Below, one piece after another: positions 27,401-34,722 of a stretch of DNA of 48,990 nt. Each line of letters opens with the position of its first letter. Within the stretch, counting starts at the first letter, position 1. The translations under genes and the position numbers were made by a program. The notes below the pieces were generated by a model that was given only the letters and a program-made list of their open reading frames with translations, did no database searches and was not told the DNA's origin. Source of the stretch: Prevotella sp. UBA3294 (lineage in GTDB: Bacteria > Bacteroidota > Bacteroidia > Bacteroidales > Bacteroidaceae); contig DETG01000024.1 of the NCBI GenBank assembly GCA_002361535.1, positions 1 through 48,990 of the forward strand, given 5' to 3'.

Positions 27401-28194
27401 ATTATGCGGGCGGACTGTTCTATGGTGCGAAGAATGCTACCATACAACGGTTGATCCTGGATGGTACGATCGAGACGAGCTATCTCCGTACAGGTGGCTT
27501 CGTTGGTATTTTCAACAATCTGACCATGAACGACTGTGAGTCGCGGGTAACAATAACGGGATTTGCCTCTCAACCTAAAGATCTACGGATAGGTGGTTTT
27601 GTGGGACATGGAGAAGATGATATCCCTGTCAGCTTCAACGACTGCCTGTTCAGCGGCGTGATCAATGGTGGTAATAACATTCGGTATTGTGCGCCATTCC
27701 TGGGATTTACTGACCGCTCCACGAATGTGACCTACAACTATTGCCTGAACAATGGTACGTTTGATGTAGATCGATCAACCTTGCACGTGTTGGGTGACGG
27801 TATGTATCCTAAGCCCGTATCCAGTTTCTATATAGAGGGAAACTACTCATCCGAATATGTTTATGGCACCCGTGTTTCTGCCTACCAGCTGGCTCACGGC
27901 GAAATAGCCTACCAGTTGCAAGGTGACCGCCCTGAACAGCATTGGGGACAGCTCATCGGAACAGATCCCGCACCCGTTCTTACCAATGCAGAGAGTAAAT
28001 GGGTGTATCAGATCAATGAATACAAGTATTCCAATAATCCTAACGACGACGATATCCTTACGGGTATCAGCGAGGCTTCTCAGGAGGAGGTCCGAAGTGG
28101 CGACTGGTACTCTCTTGAGGGCATGAAACTTGAAAGTCGTCCTGCCGAGAAGGGTATTTATATCCACAATGGAAGGAAGGTCATTGTTAAGTGA
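24403..28194 (+). CDS. BspA-like LRR/GLUG surface protein with recent internal duplication
   Basis: A 1263-residue secreted protein. Signal peptide KRKQFFLLCMILLASIAVKAQ. The LRR block occupies about 23-870 and opens LTITGFASGFTPPADYTLVI, nearly the same as the LRR opening of the protein before it. Typical repeats read TIGDQAFMNCTKLTGSVVI. One GLUG module lies near 926-1190 (EEGYYLIKNASDWDKF, GTFDGQYHKLTI). The C-terminal tail is WYSLEGMKLESRP then GIYIHNGRKVIVK. Within the LRR block a 969-bp unit is repeated, and two 210-bp segments (25081 and 26050) differ at only four bases, which shows recent duplication or gene conversion. It is probably a cell-surface adhesin; the ligand is unknown. It follows its larger paralogue with 63 bp between them. 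Confidence 0.87.
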   Translation: MKRKQFFLLCMILLASIAVKAQDLAYTTNSDGTLTITGFASGFTPPADYTLVIPDEIDGKAVTAIKASAFKGKTNFTSLTIGSNVKTIGDQAFMNCTKLTGSVVIHNSVTSLGTSIFEGCSNLTAASFEDGYTLDYIPKWLVWGTNITTFVIPPSVKYIHQGAFKNCKNMTSIEIPATVTTINKEAFMNCTSLTEITIPSSIISMEESVFNGSGIVTANIACETLGQSAFNGCSKLTIVNLLNGVKTIKSCAFSGCSKLTTVSIPASVTTMESSAFYGCSLLSTVSFAEGIQLETIHESAFSNSGLTSITIPASVKAIGNNAFQGCNKLIEVIFPANTQVSAIGSYAFSSCTLLPSFIMPNTLTTLGTNVFNSCSKLASITFSNQLTTIPNGTFYHCTSLDNVTIPGWITSLGDDCFEHCTSLSSIVIPKSIQSIGQDAFFECTSMTEASFEEGYSLDYIGAYMFDDTHISTITIPLSVKTIRQGAFKKCHYMTHIEIPATVQTISDEAFMTCEQLTEITIPATVTSMGNYVFNGSGIVTANIACETLGQSAFNGCSKLTTVNLLNGVKTIKSSAFSGCSKLTTVSIPASVTTMESSAFYGCSLLSTVSFAEGIQLETISETAFYGTALTSITIPASVKTIGGSAFYSCKKLTEVLFPENSQLTTIGSSAFSNCTLLPSFTMPNTLTTMGSSVFNSCSSLATVTFSEQLTSIPNETFYYCTSLDNVTIPRSATSLGNDCFEHCTSLSSIVIPNTLKSIGTDAFFECTSMTEASFEEGYTLDYIPKWMFETTSISTITIPPSVKEIRQGAFKKCYSLTNIEIPSTVHRINTEAFMNCTSLTNITLPGSIGTMETSLFSGCSSLQTIDASQCVNVYDFYYYSSLRASSRIFTGVPATTKIILPPNSVTTSLGTNDEIAAFVFDLQQDEEGYYLIKNASDWDKFVIYSRKYPETNARLTADIDLTGHVGKIGIGYNSSNCKYYTGTFDGQYHKLTIHDQVNKDYAGGLFYGAKNATIQRLILDGTIETSYLRTGGFVGIFNNLTMNDCESRVTITGFASQPKDLRIGGFVGHGEDDIPVSFNDCLFSGVINGGNNIRYCAPFLGFTDRSTNVTYNYCLNNGTFDVDRSTLHVLGDGMYPKPVSSFYIEGNYSSEYVYGTRVSAYQLAHGEIAYQLQGDRPEQHWGQLIGTDPAPVLTNAESKWVYQINEYKYSNNPNDDDILTGISEASQEEVRSGDWYSLEGMKLESRPAEKGIYIHNGRKVIVK
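25081..26259 (+). repeat. 969-bp super-repeat with near-identical 210-bp segments
   Basis: Segment 25081-25290 recurs at 26050-26259 with four mismatches by eye, an offset of 969 bp or 323 codons. The frame is kept. The flanking parts of the super-repeat are more diverged. Confidence 0.85.
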
Positions 28195-28216
28195 CAAGTG
28201 AGAAGTGATAAGTATG
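28189..28216 (+). repeat. heptad spacer AAGTGAN, 4 units
   Basis: The units AAGTGAC, AAGTGAG, AAGTGAT and AAGTATG run from the stop of the LRR gene (28192-28194) to an in-frame ATG at 28214. The likelier start of the next gene is at 28238, so here the spacer ends at an upstream in-frame ATG. Confidence 0.8.
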
Positions 28217-28237
28217 ATTACAAAAACGATAAAGAGT

Positions 28238-29317
28238 ATGAAAACAAAACGATTTTTTATTTCAGTAATCGCCTTCGTCTTCACAATGGGGGCATGGGCG
28301 CAGAATAATGATGTGGCTACGGCTATTCTTCAATCAGGTGAGAATACCACAGTCTTTACGGGTGTTAATGCTTTGGTGCAGGCTGTGGAGGCTGCTGCCG
28401 ACGGGGATGTGATCACACTCTCCGCAGGACAGTTCTACGAGACAGACATTACGAAATCCGTGTCGGTTATCGGTGCTGGTTATGAGGCAGATGCCACCAC
28501 CGGCACAGGTGTTACCTCCATCATCAAGAATGGCTACTATTGCCTGTCTATAGGAAAGGCTGATGAAACGCTTCAGAATGTGCATCTTGAAGGCCTTCGT
28601 GTGGAAGGTACATTATATCTTGCAGCTGGAAGAGGAGGTTACGACCAGAAGAATCCTGTCCAAGGCATCAATATTACCAAATGCTATGTGGCAGGTCATA
28701 TCCAAGCAAAAAACTCGATCACGGATGTGGCTATCTCGCAGTGTGTGATCACGGGTAGCGTAACAGGTGGGAAAGATTACTTGGCTACTAACCTGACGGT
28801 GACGAACTGCCATATTAATGATAACGTACATACGTTTGCTGCTGGAAGTCGTGTCTTTGTTGACCATTGCATCCTCATGGGGGGCTTCTATCATGGTAAT
28901 AATGGTATTACGGAACCATTGAATAATTCCGCCTTTACTTGGACCAATTGCATTTTTGGGATGAAAGCCAGTGAATACAGTTATGTAGTGGGCATCGGCG
29001 CTACTGTCCAGAATTGTCTTTGCTCAAGCTTTAGATATGGTTTGAATGAAGTTGCAGGAATCCATGAGAATAATTATGAGGAAGATTATCTCCAGATGGT
29101 TGTTTCATTTGGTGATTATGCTGATGCAAGATATGTAGAAGGTCGTACGTTTGAGTTGCTCAATCCAACCAGGTTTCTCGGTACCGACGGTGGCCAGATC
29201 GGACTCTTAGGCGGCGAAGGATTCAGTAGGGTTCCTTCTACCCCCGTGGTGAAGAACCTGTCGCCCACCGTGGAGGGCAGCATATTGAAGATCAGCTATG
29301 AGGCGGAGGTGAGGTAG
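28238..29317 (+). CDS. secreted beta-helix (pectin-lyase-like fold) protein
   Basis: A 359-residue exported protein. The start at 28238 gives MKTKRFFISVIAFVFTMGAWAQ, which matches the signal peptide of the paralogue at 30275 (MKTRRFIISVIA); in-frame ATGs also exist at 28205 and 28214. The body is a parallel beta-helix: DGDVITLSAGQFYETDI, SVSVIGAGYE, INITKCYVAGHI, DVAISQCVITGSV, and a repeating xxNCxx pattern. The N-terminal 100 residues resemble the first domain of the giant protein at 18475. It lacks the C-terminal tail carried by its neighbours and ends KNLSPTVEGSILKISYEAEVR. It may be held by a partner, perhaps the Ig-repeat protein encoded just after a heptad spacer. No lyase catalytic residues could be assigned. 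Confidence 0.78.
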   Translation: MKTKRFFISVIAFVFTMGAWAQNNDVATAILQSGENTTVFTGVNALVQAVEAAADGDVITLSAGQFYETDITKSVSVIGAGYEADATTGTGVTSIIKNGYYCLSIGKADETLQNVHLEGLRVEGTLYLAAGRGGYDQKNPVQGINITKCYVAGHIQAKNSITDVAISQCVITGSVTGGKDYLATNLTVTNCHINDNVHTFAAGSRVFVDHCILMGGFYHGNNGITEPLNNSAFTWTNCIFGMKASEYSYVVGIGATVQNCLCSSFRYGLNEVAGIHENNYEEDYLQMVVSFGDYADARYVEGRTFELLNPTRFLGTDGGQIGLLGGEGFSRVPSTPVVKNLSPTVEGSILKISYEAEVR

Positions 29318-29371
29318 TTCATAGTTTATAGTTCATAGTTCATAGTTCATAGTTTATAGTTCATAGTTATT
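29316..29371 (+). repeat. heptad spacer AGTTCAT, 8 units, ending exactly at an ATG
   Basis: Eight units (AGTTCAT, AGTTTAT and a last AGTTATT) fill the whole gap. The first unit begins within the TAG stop of the beta-helix gene and the last unit ends on the base before the ATG at 29372. Confidence 0.92.
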
Positions 29372-30178
29372 ATGAGTGGGATTAGATATTTACTGCTGAC
29401 CTTGGCCGTTGCCTTGAGTACGTCGGCAAGAGGGCAGGACGGTATTACCGAACGGGAATACTGGATAGACCAGCAGATTGCTGAGAAGCAGACCTTGGCG
29501 GAGAGCCCTGCCGAGGTGGATGTCTCGCAACTGTCTATGGGTGTGCATTCCGTGACGGTGCGTGTGAAGGACAATAACAATCTGTGGAGTGTACCCGTCA
29601 CGAAGTACTTCGTGATCACTCCACCTACCAGTAAGGCCACCACCATCACGGCCAGAGAGTATTGGTTTGACGGTCTTGTTGGGGAGCGACAATCCTTATC
29701 AGAATCGGTGGCGGAGGTGGAGTTCCCTTCTCTGTCGGCAGGACTGCATTCCGTGACAGTACGTGTGAAGGACAATAACAATGTGTGGAGTACACCCGTC
29801 ACGAAGTTCTTCGTGAAGCCGAGAACGGTTGTGGCAACCACCATCGCCCGCTATGGCTACTGGATTGACGGCGACATGGAGCAGATCACAACGGTTCCCA
29901 CCGAGGCACTTACCGATTTGGTGGAGATCAACGTGAGGTCACTGTCGTATAGCACCCACACCATTTCGTGGGCGGTATGCGACTCGAAAGGTGCTTGGAG
30001 CGTGGTGCTTACAGAGGAGTTCGAGGTGGTGCCACCATATACCACAGGCATCAAGGGAACGGAGTCATCCGATAGTGAGCAGGCAAACTGGTACACGTTG
30101 GATGGTCGCAAACTCGATGCACCACCGTCGGAGCAAGGAGTGTATATCCGCAATGGCCGCAAGATCATAGTCAAGTAA
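29372..30178 (+). CDS. secreted protein with three Ig-like repeats and sorting-type tail
   Basis: A 268-residue exported protein. Signal peptide GIRYLLLTLAVALSTSARGQ. Three tandem domains of about 67 residues follow. Each opens EYWIDQ, EYWFDG or GYWIDG and closes HSVTVRVKDNNNLWS or a variant, then PVTKYFV. The first two repeats are nearly identical in DNA over 70 bp (offset 201 bp), while the third has diverged (HTISWAVCDSKGAWS). The C-terminus WYTLDGRKLDAPP then GVYIRNGRKIIVK is the tail also seen in the LRR and GLUG neighbours. The domain type is a beta-sandwich repeat found in Bacteroidota surface proteins. Its exact family was not recognised. It may work together with the tail-less beta-helix protein encoded just upstream. 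Confidence 0.75.
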   Translation: MSGIRYLLLTLAVALSTSARGQDGITEREYWIDQQIAEKQTLAESPAEVDVSQLSMGVHSVTVRVKDNNNLWSVPVTKYFVITPPTSKATTITAREYWFDGLVGERQSLSESVAEVEFPSLSAGLHSVTVRVKDNNNVWSTPVTKFFVKPRTVVATTIARYGYWIDGDMEQITTVPTEALTDLVEINVRSLSYSTHTISWAVCDSKGAWSVVLTEEFEVVPPYTTGIKGTESSDSEQANWYTLDGRKLDAPPSEQGVYIRNGRKIIVK

Positions 30179-30219
30179 GGGCACCCCTAACTCCTTCGTG
30201 AGGGAGAAAACCACCCCTG

Positions 30220-30237
30220 CCCCTCCCTAAGGAGGGG
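30220..30237 (+). terminator. hairpin CCCCTCC/GGAGGGG after the Ig-repeat gene
   Basis: A 7-bp perfect stem with a CTAA loop, 41 bp after the stop. It is the same stem as at 24351-24368, in the same kind of place (between two surface-protein genes). A second, weaker stem (CTCC/GGAG near 30191-30206) precedes it. Confidence 0.5.
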
Positions 30238-30274
30238 GATGGAAAGAACATTTACTAAAAACAAAAAATAAAAG

Positions 30275-32269
30275 ATGAAAACAAGACGGTTTATTATTTC
30301 TGTAATCGCGCTGATCTGCACCACGGGTGTAAAGGCTATCGAACAAGAAACTGATGGCACTTACCTGATTGCTTCTACTACAGACTGGAACGCCTTTGCA
30401 GCTGGTATTAGTAATGGCACAATACATATCACTGCCAATGCAAAGCTCACTGCTGACATAGAAGTGACTACGATGATCGGCAGTGAAAGCAAGAAATATG
30501 CAGGGACGTTCGATGGGAATCATCATACCATCACTGCCAACATCACGGGAACATCAAGATACGTTGCACCATTCTGCTATCTATCAGGAGCTACCATCAA
30601 GGACATCATCGTTGATGGTTCTGTCAACGGAGATATTCATTGCGCAGGACTTGTTGGTGCTGTCAGTGGAAGTGGCTTGATTAGCAATGCTGTCGTGAGA
30701 GCCACTGTCACCACAAAAGGAAGCCATTGTGGTGGTGTGTTAGGGCATGCGCAGGACTCCTATACAACCATGAATGGATGCATCTTTTCGGGCACTATCA
30801 ACGGCAAAAGTAGCGGCAGCACTGTCGGTGCCATTTGCGGATGGAATCATGGGGGACTTACCACGATCAACAACTGTATGGAATTTGGCACTTTCACTAA
30901 TTGCTCCACTTTCAATCCTATATTCTGTGGTAGCACTGTAAAAGCCAACAGCTCTTATTACCTAACTCCCAAGAAGAATACTGAGAAGGATTACGGTACC
31001 CAGATACTATCTTCGATGCCAGGAGAAGTATGTAAGCAGATGGAGATATCGGGGAATCCATATAGTGTTCCTGTTTTAGTGGATGGAATTGATTCGAAAT
31101 ATGATTACTCAGGTGAAGCGATAAGTCCAGAACCTGTTGTTTCATTCTTTGGGACAACCCTAAAAAAAGGAACGGACTATACAGTAAGTTATAGCCATAA
31201 CATTTCTGTGGGAATAGCTACTGTTACCATTACCGGCATGGGCGAGTATAAAGGAACAAAAACTATTAACTTTAAGATCATTGGTATTTGTTTGAGCGGT
31301 GCAGGCACGGAAGATTCTCCTTATCTCATCAACAGTGATGACGATTGGATAAGCTTTGTTACCTGTATTGAGGAAAATAGCTTTAGCGGACAGCATGTGA
31401 AGCTAACCAAGGATATCAATATTCAGAGCATGGCAGGAGTAAGAGATGACCATCCATTCACAGGGACATTTGATGGTGATGGCCATACGATGACTGCAAA
31501 CATTGTGAGCACCGCTACAGGTGATGGCCTTAGTACGAATAATCTGAACGATGTGGGTATTGCACCATTCCATTTTATCAAGGATGCAACCATTAAGAAT
31601 GTACGGATAGCAGGCACCATCAATGCCAAAAGTAACCATGCTGCAGGACTAATAGGAGTGGCATATGAAACAAACACCATTTCTGACTGTGTGGTCAGTG
31701 CAACAATTACAACGACAGCAGGATACGTGAGTGGTATTATCGGTCATGGATTTACCTCAACGACAACCATTAAAGACTGTCTATTCAATGGTAGAATCGA
31801 AGGTGGTTCCTATATCGGAGCTATTTGGGGACATAATCATGGTGGTATAGGTTATATAGTCAACTGTTTGGAAAAAGGAACATATCCAAATGGCAACATT
31901 CATCCTATCTATTACGATGGTAGCGTCAACCTCACCAACAACTATTACGTAACTGGCAGTGACAGCAAGAGCACGAAAGCAACTGCTGAAGCCTTGGCTG
32001 ATGGAACTGTTACCAATGCCCTGAATAATGGTCGCACAGGTGATAATGCGCCATGGATACAAGACCCTGTTACCAATCTACCCATGTTGAGAATCTTTGT
32101 GCCAGACAACTCAGGAATCTCTACAGGCATGACTCTGCCTCTGAATGATCACGGACAAATAATCCATGATAACGCTCCATGGTATCATATAGACGGACAG
32201 AAACTTAGTGGGAAGCCTACCGAGAAGGGAATCTATATCCGCAATGGCCGCAAGATCATAGTCAAGTAA
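30275..32269 (+). CDS. GLUG-repeat secreted protein with sorting-type tail
   Basis: A 664-residue exported protein. Signal peptide MKTRRFIISVIALICTTGVKA. Two GLUG modules are present: the first at about 25-220 (DGTYLIASTTDWNAF, YAGTFDGNHHTITANI, GGVLGHAQDS) and the second at about 340-595 (DSPYLINSDDDWISF, FTGTFDGDGHTMTANI). Between them, at about 245-335, is a small beta domain (YDYSGEAISPEP, GTDYTVSYSHN, TVTITGMGEYKGTKTINF) of the type seen in cell-wall and surface proteins with bacterial Ig-like repeats. The tail is WYHIDGQKLSGKP then GIYIRNGRKIIVK. The last 45 bp, running past the stop codon, are identical to the end of the preceding tailed gene. It is probably a surface adhesin or glycan-binding protein. 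Confidence 0.82.
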   Translation: MKTRRFIISVIALICTTGVKAIEQETDGTYLIASTTDWNAFAAGISNGTIHITANAKLTADIEVTTMIGSESKKYAGTFDGNHHTITANITGTSRYVAPFCYLSGATIKDIIVDGSVNGDIHCAGLVGAVSGSGLISNAVVRATVTTKGSHCGGVLGHAQDSYTTMNGCIFSGTINGKSSGSTVGAICGWNHGGLTTINNCMEFGTFTNCSTFNPIFCGSTVKANSSYYLTPKKNTEKDYGTQILSSMPGEVCKQMEISGNPYSVPVLVDGIDSKYDYSGEAISPEPVVSFFGTTLKKGTDYTVSYSHNISVGIATVTITGMGEYKGTKTINFKIIGICLSGAGTEDSPYLINSDDDWISFVTCIEENSFSGQHVKLTKDINIQSMAGVRDDHPFTGTFDGDGHTMTANIVSTATGDGLSTNNLNDVGIAPFHFIKDATIKNVRIAGTINAKSNHAAGLIGVAYETNTISDCVVSATITTTAGYVSGIIGHGFTSTTTIKDCLFNGRIEGGSYIGAIWGHNHGGIGYIVNCLEKGTYPNGNIHPIYYDGSVNLTNNYYVTGSDSKSTKATAEALADGTVTNALNNGRTGDNAPWIQDPVTNLPMLRIFVPDNSGISTGMTLPLNDHGQIIHDNAPWYHIDGQKLSGKPTEKGIYIRNGRKIIVK

Positions 32270-32482
32270 GGGCACCCCAAGCCATCAGAAGGAGGGAGAG
32301 GGATAGTCACTCAAATAACAAAACAATTTGTTTTGTTCTCGAAGAAGGCCGTTTTTAACATGTTAGTAATGCCTTTTTCCACTACAAAACAAATTGTTTT
32401 GTTCTTATAACCCCCAATTGATCAGATCCGTTTCCCTACATTTCGGATGCGGAAAAGCCAATAATAGAAAGAAACGGTACGT
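32270..32482. other. convergent intergenic region with large dyad
   Basis: Between the GLUG gene and the converging dsbD. It starts with a post-stop GGGCACCCC block shared with the end of the previous gene. Its main content is the 85-bp dyad at 32318-32402. No gene is seen. Confidence 0.6.
32318..32402. terminator. 85-bp inverted repeat, candidate bidirectional terminator
   Basis: The 19-bp arms 32318-32336 and 32384-32402 are exact reverse complements, and each is itself almost palindromic (ACAAAACA/TGTTTTGT). Inside them GAAGAAGGC (32341-32349) pairs with GCCTTTTTC (32371-32379), allowing one G-T pair. The centre is the palindrome TAACATGTTA. The site is the junction of two converging genes. 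It could stop transcription both ways or be a remnant of a small mobile element. Confidence 0.6.
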
Positions 32483-34582
32483 TTACTCTGCGGTGTTACC
32501 TACCGTTTTGTAGTTGCTGAGACCAGCCTTGAGGAAGTCAACATATTTGGCGATATCCTCATCATAGACAGCAGAGCCCGTGAGCGGATTACCTTCGTTG
32601 TCAAGAGCGACATAGAACGGCTGTGCATTGGCACCGAACTTAGAGCGCTGCAGGTAACTCCATTTGTCACCCACGGTGCGCAGCGTGCGCTGCTGTCCGT
32701 TCTCTTCAGTTACCTGAATATGCTCTGGCAGCGGTGTCTTGTCATCAACAAAGAGAGAGATCAGGACATAATCATCGTTCAGCAGGTTTGCCACGGCAGG
32801 ATCCGTCCATACGGCAGCCTCCATCTTCCGACAGTTCACACAGCCAAAGCCCGTGAAGTCAACGAGCACCGGTTTACCTTGCGCCTTGGCAGCCGCCATG
32901 CCCTCCTCATAGTTCAGGAACTTCGCCCTTACCTCGTTGGCTTTATAGAGGTTGAAATCCTGTGTGCTCATCGGTGGTGCGAAAGCACTGACGGCCTTAC
33001 AGGGTGCTCCCCATAAGCCAGGTACCATATAGATCGCGAAGGCGATGGATACCAGTCCGAGCATGATACAAGCCACGGGCATGGGCTTGTCCATCTCGCC
33101 TCCCTCCCAGTCACTTTGGAACTTCAGTTTTCCGATGAGGTAGAGACCGAGAGCGCCGAAGATAACAATCCACAGACAGAGGAACACCTCACGGTCGAGA
33201 AGGCGCCATCCGTAGGCGAGATCGGCCACGGAGAAGAACTTCAGGGCAAAGGCGAGCTCGATGAATCCTAAGGTCACCTTGATGGTATTCATCCATCCTC
33301 CCGACTTCGGGGCTTTCTTCAGCCAGGTGGGGAACATGGCGAAGAGGGTGAAAGGCAGGGCCAGTGCGAGGGCGAAGCCAAACATTCCGATGGCGGGTCC
33401 CATGATGCTGCCACTGGTCGTCAGCTCCACGAGCAGGAAGCCGATGATAGGTCCGGTACAGGAGAAGCTCACCAACGAGAGGGTGAAGGCCATGAGGAAG
33501 ATCGAGAGGATTCCACTGGTGCTGCTGGCTTTGCTATCTACCTTATTCGTCCATGAAGAGGGCAGGGTGAGTTCGAACCAGCCGAAGAAGCTGAGTGCGA
33601 ACACCACGAGCAACAGACAGAAGAAGATATTAAAGACAGCATTGGTGGAAAGGGCATTCAGTGCACTGGCACCGAAGATAGCTGTGATGGCAAGTCCTAA
33701 GGCGAGATAGATCACCACGATAGAGATGCCATAGGTGATAGCATCCTTGATACCTTTCTTCTTATCATCTTTTGCCCTTTTCAGGAAGAAGCTCACCGTC
33801 ATGGGAATGATAGGCCACACACAGGGGGTGAACAGAGCCACCAGTCCTCCTAAGAAACCCATCAGGAAGATATACAGCCAAGAGCGGTTCTGGTTACTTT
33901 CGCCGTTGAAAGCCTGCAGTTCATTCACCACCGGCTTCCACAGACTGTTCACCTCGGCAGAATCGAGAGGAGCCACGGCAACCGCAGTGGAAACACTGTC
34001 GTTGCCCGCTTTCAGGGAGTCGGCCTTCGCGGCGAGGAGTGCTGCAGCGGCAGCGGGATCCTCGGCATCGGCTACTTCATTTTTTTTTTCGTCCTGAGCA
34101 GCCTCGGGAGCATCCTTCGGTCCCTCACCCTGATAGTCGAACTCTACCTGTGTAGGTGGCAGACAGTTCTGGTCATTGCAGGCACCGAACTCTAAGAAGC
34201 CTTTGATATGGTAGGTTTTCCCTGTGATCTTGAAACGCTGTACGAAGGTAACGGCATGCTCGAAGTAGCGCAGGTTCATGTCAAAGAGCTTATCAAAGCT
34301 GCTGATCTCTTTGCCTTGCGCCTTCAGTTTCCCTTCAGCCTTTGCACCTTCCACCAAATCGGTGTTCATGGTCGCCGAGATAGGACCATCGGCGGGCAGT
34401 CCTGTGGAATACACATGCCATCCGGCATCGATCTTTCCCGTAAAGATCACATCAACCTCAGAGGGAGATACCTGTTTCTGACTTACCGTGAAATGCACGG
34501 GATCTTGCATCTGTGCCTGTGCTGCCACGGTAAACACCGTAAGCATCAGCATGAGCAGGGTAGATTTCATGTTTCTTCTCAT
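32483..34582 (-). CDS. dsbD: thiol:disulfide interchange protein DsbD
   Basis: A 699-residue membrane reductase that carries electrons from cytoplasmic thioredoxin to periplasmic partners. The signal peptide is KSTLLMLMLTVFTVAAQAQ. The N-terminal immunoglobulin-like domain (to about 160) has the paired cysteines in FGACNDQNCLPP. A low-complexity alanine-rich linker follows. The membrane domain (about 230-530, eight or so helices) has the redox cysteines in LFTPCVWPIIP and SFSCTGPIIG. The C-terminal thioredoxin domain has GFGCVNCRKME. All three redox pairs are present, so the enzyme should be functional. The gene is last in a minus-strand run with cdsB-like, cbiB and cobC-like genes. A second ATG at 34570 is an alternative start. 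Confidence 0.93.
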   Translation of the reverse strand: MRRNMKSTLLMLMLTVFTVAAQAQMQDPVHFTVSQKQVSPSEVDVIFTGKIDAGWHVYSTGLPADGPISATMNTDLVEGAKAEGKLKAQGKEISSFDKLFDMNLRYFEHAVTFVQRFKITGKTYHIKGFLEFGACNDQNCLPPTQVEFDYQGEGPKDAPEAAQDEKKNEVADAEDPAAAAALLAAKADSLKAGNDSVSTAVAVAPLDSAEVNSLWKPVVNELQAFNGESNQNRSWLYIFLMGFLGGLVALFTPCVWPIIPMTVSFFLKRAKDDKKKGIKDAITYGISIVVIYLALGLAITAIFGASALNALSTNAVFNIFFCLLLVVFALSFFGWFELTLPSSWTNKVDSKASSTSGILSIFLMAFTLSLVSFSCTGPIIGFLLVELTTSGSIMGPAIGMFGFALALALPFTLFAMFPTWLKKAPKSGGWMNTIKVTLGFIELAFALKFFSVADLAYGWRLLDREVFLCLWIVIFGALGLYLIGKLKFQSDWEGGEMDKPMPVACIMLGLVSIAFAIYMVPGLWGAPCKAVSAFAPPMSTQDFNLYKANEVRAKFLNYEEGMAAAKAQGKPVLVDFTGFGCVNCRKMEAAVWTDPAVANLLNDDYVLISLFVDDKTPLPEHIQVTEENGQQRTLRTVGDKWSYLQRSKFGANAQPFYVALDNEGNPLTGSAVYDEDIAKYVDFLKAGLSNYKTVGNTAE

Positions 34583-34623
34583 ATCCTTATTATTTCAATA
34601 TTTCAACTCTTCAGATCTTTTTT

Positions 34624-34722
34624 CTCTACGAATTAGACGGATTAGACGAATTCTTTTTCTCTACGAATTAGACGAATTGGACGAATTCTTTTGCTCTACG
34701 AATTGGACGGATTAGACGAATT
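34624..34722. repeat. 35-bp tandem repeat, three units
   Basis: The units begin CTCTACGAATT at 34624, 34659 and 34694. Each contains two or three 9-bp GAATTAGAC-like words and a GAATTC. The array fills the gap between the stop of the cysteine desulfidase gene and the start region of dsbD. It is too short and too regular inside to be a CRISPR array. Confidence 0.85.

Noticed and set aside
28205..28237. Longer N-terminus of the beta-helix protein starting at 28205 or 28214
   Set aside because: The start at 28238 gives a signal peptide matching the paralogue at 30275; the extra residues come partly from the heptad spacer.
34624..34722. CRISPR-like look of the 35-bp units
   Set aside because: The units are directly adjacent with no unique spacers between them, and no cas gene is near.
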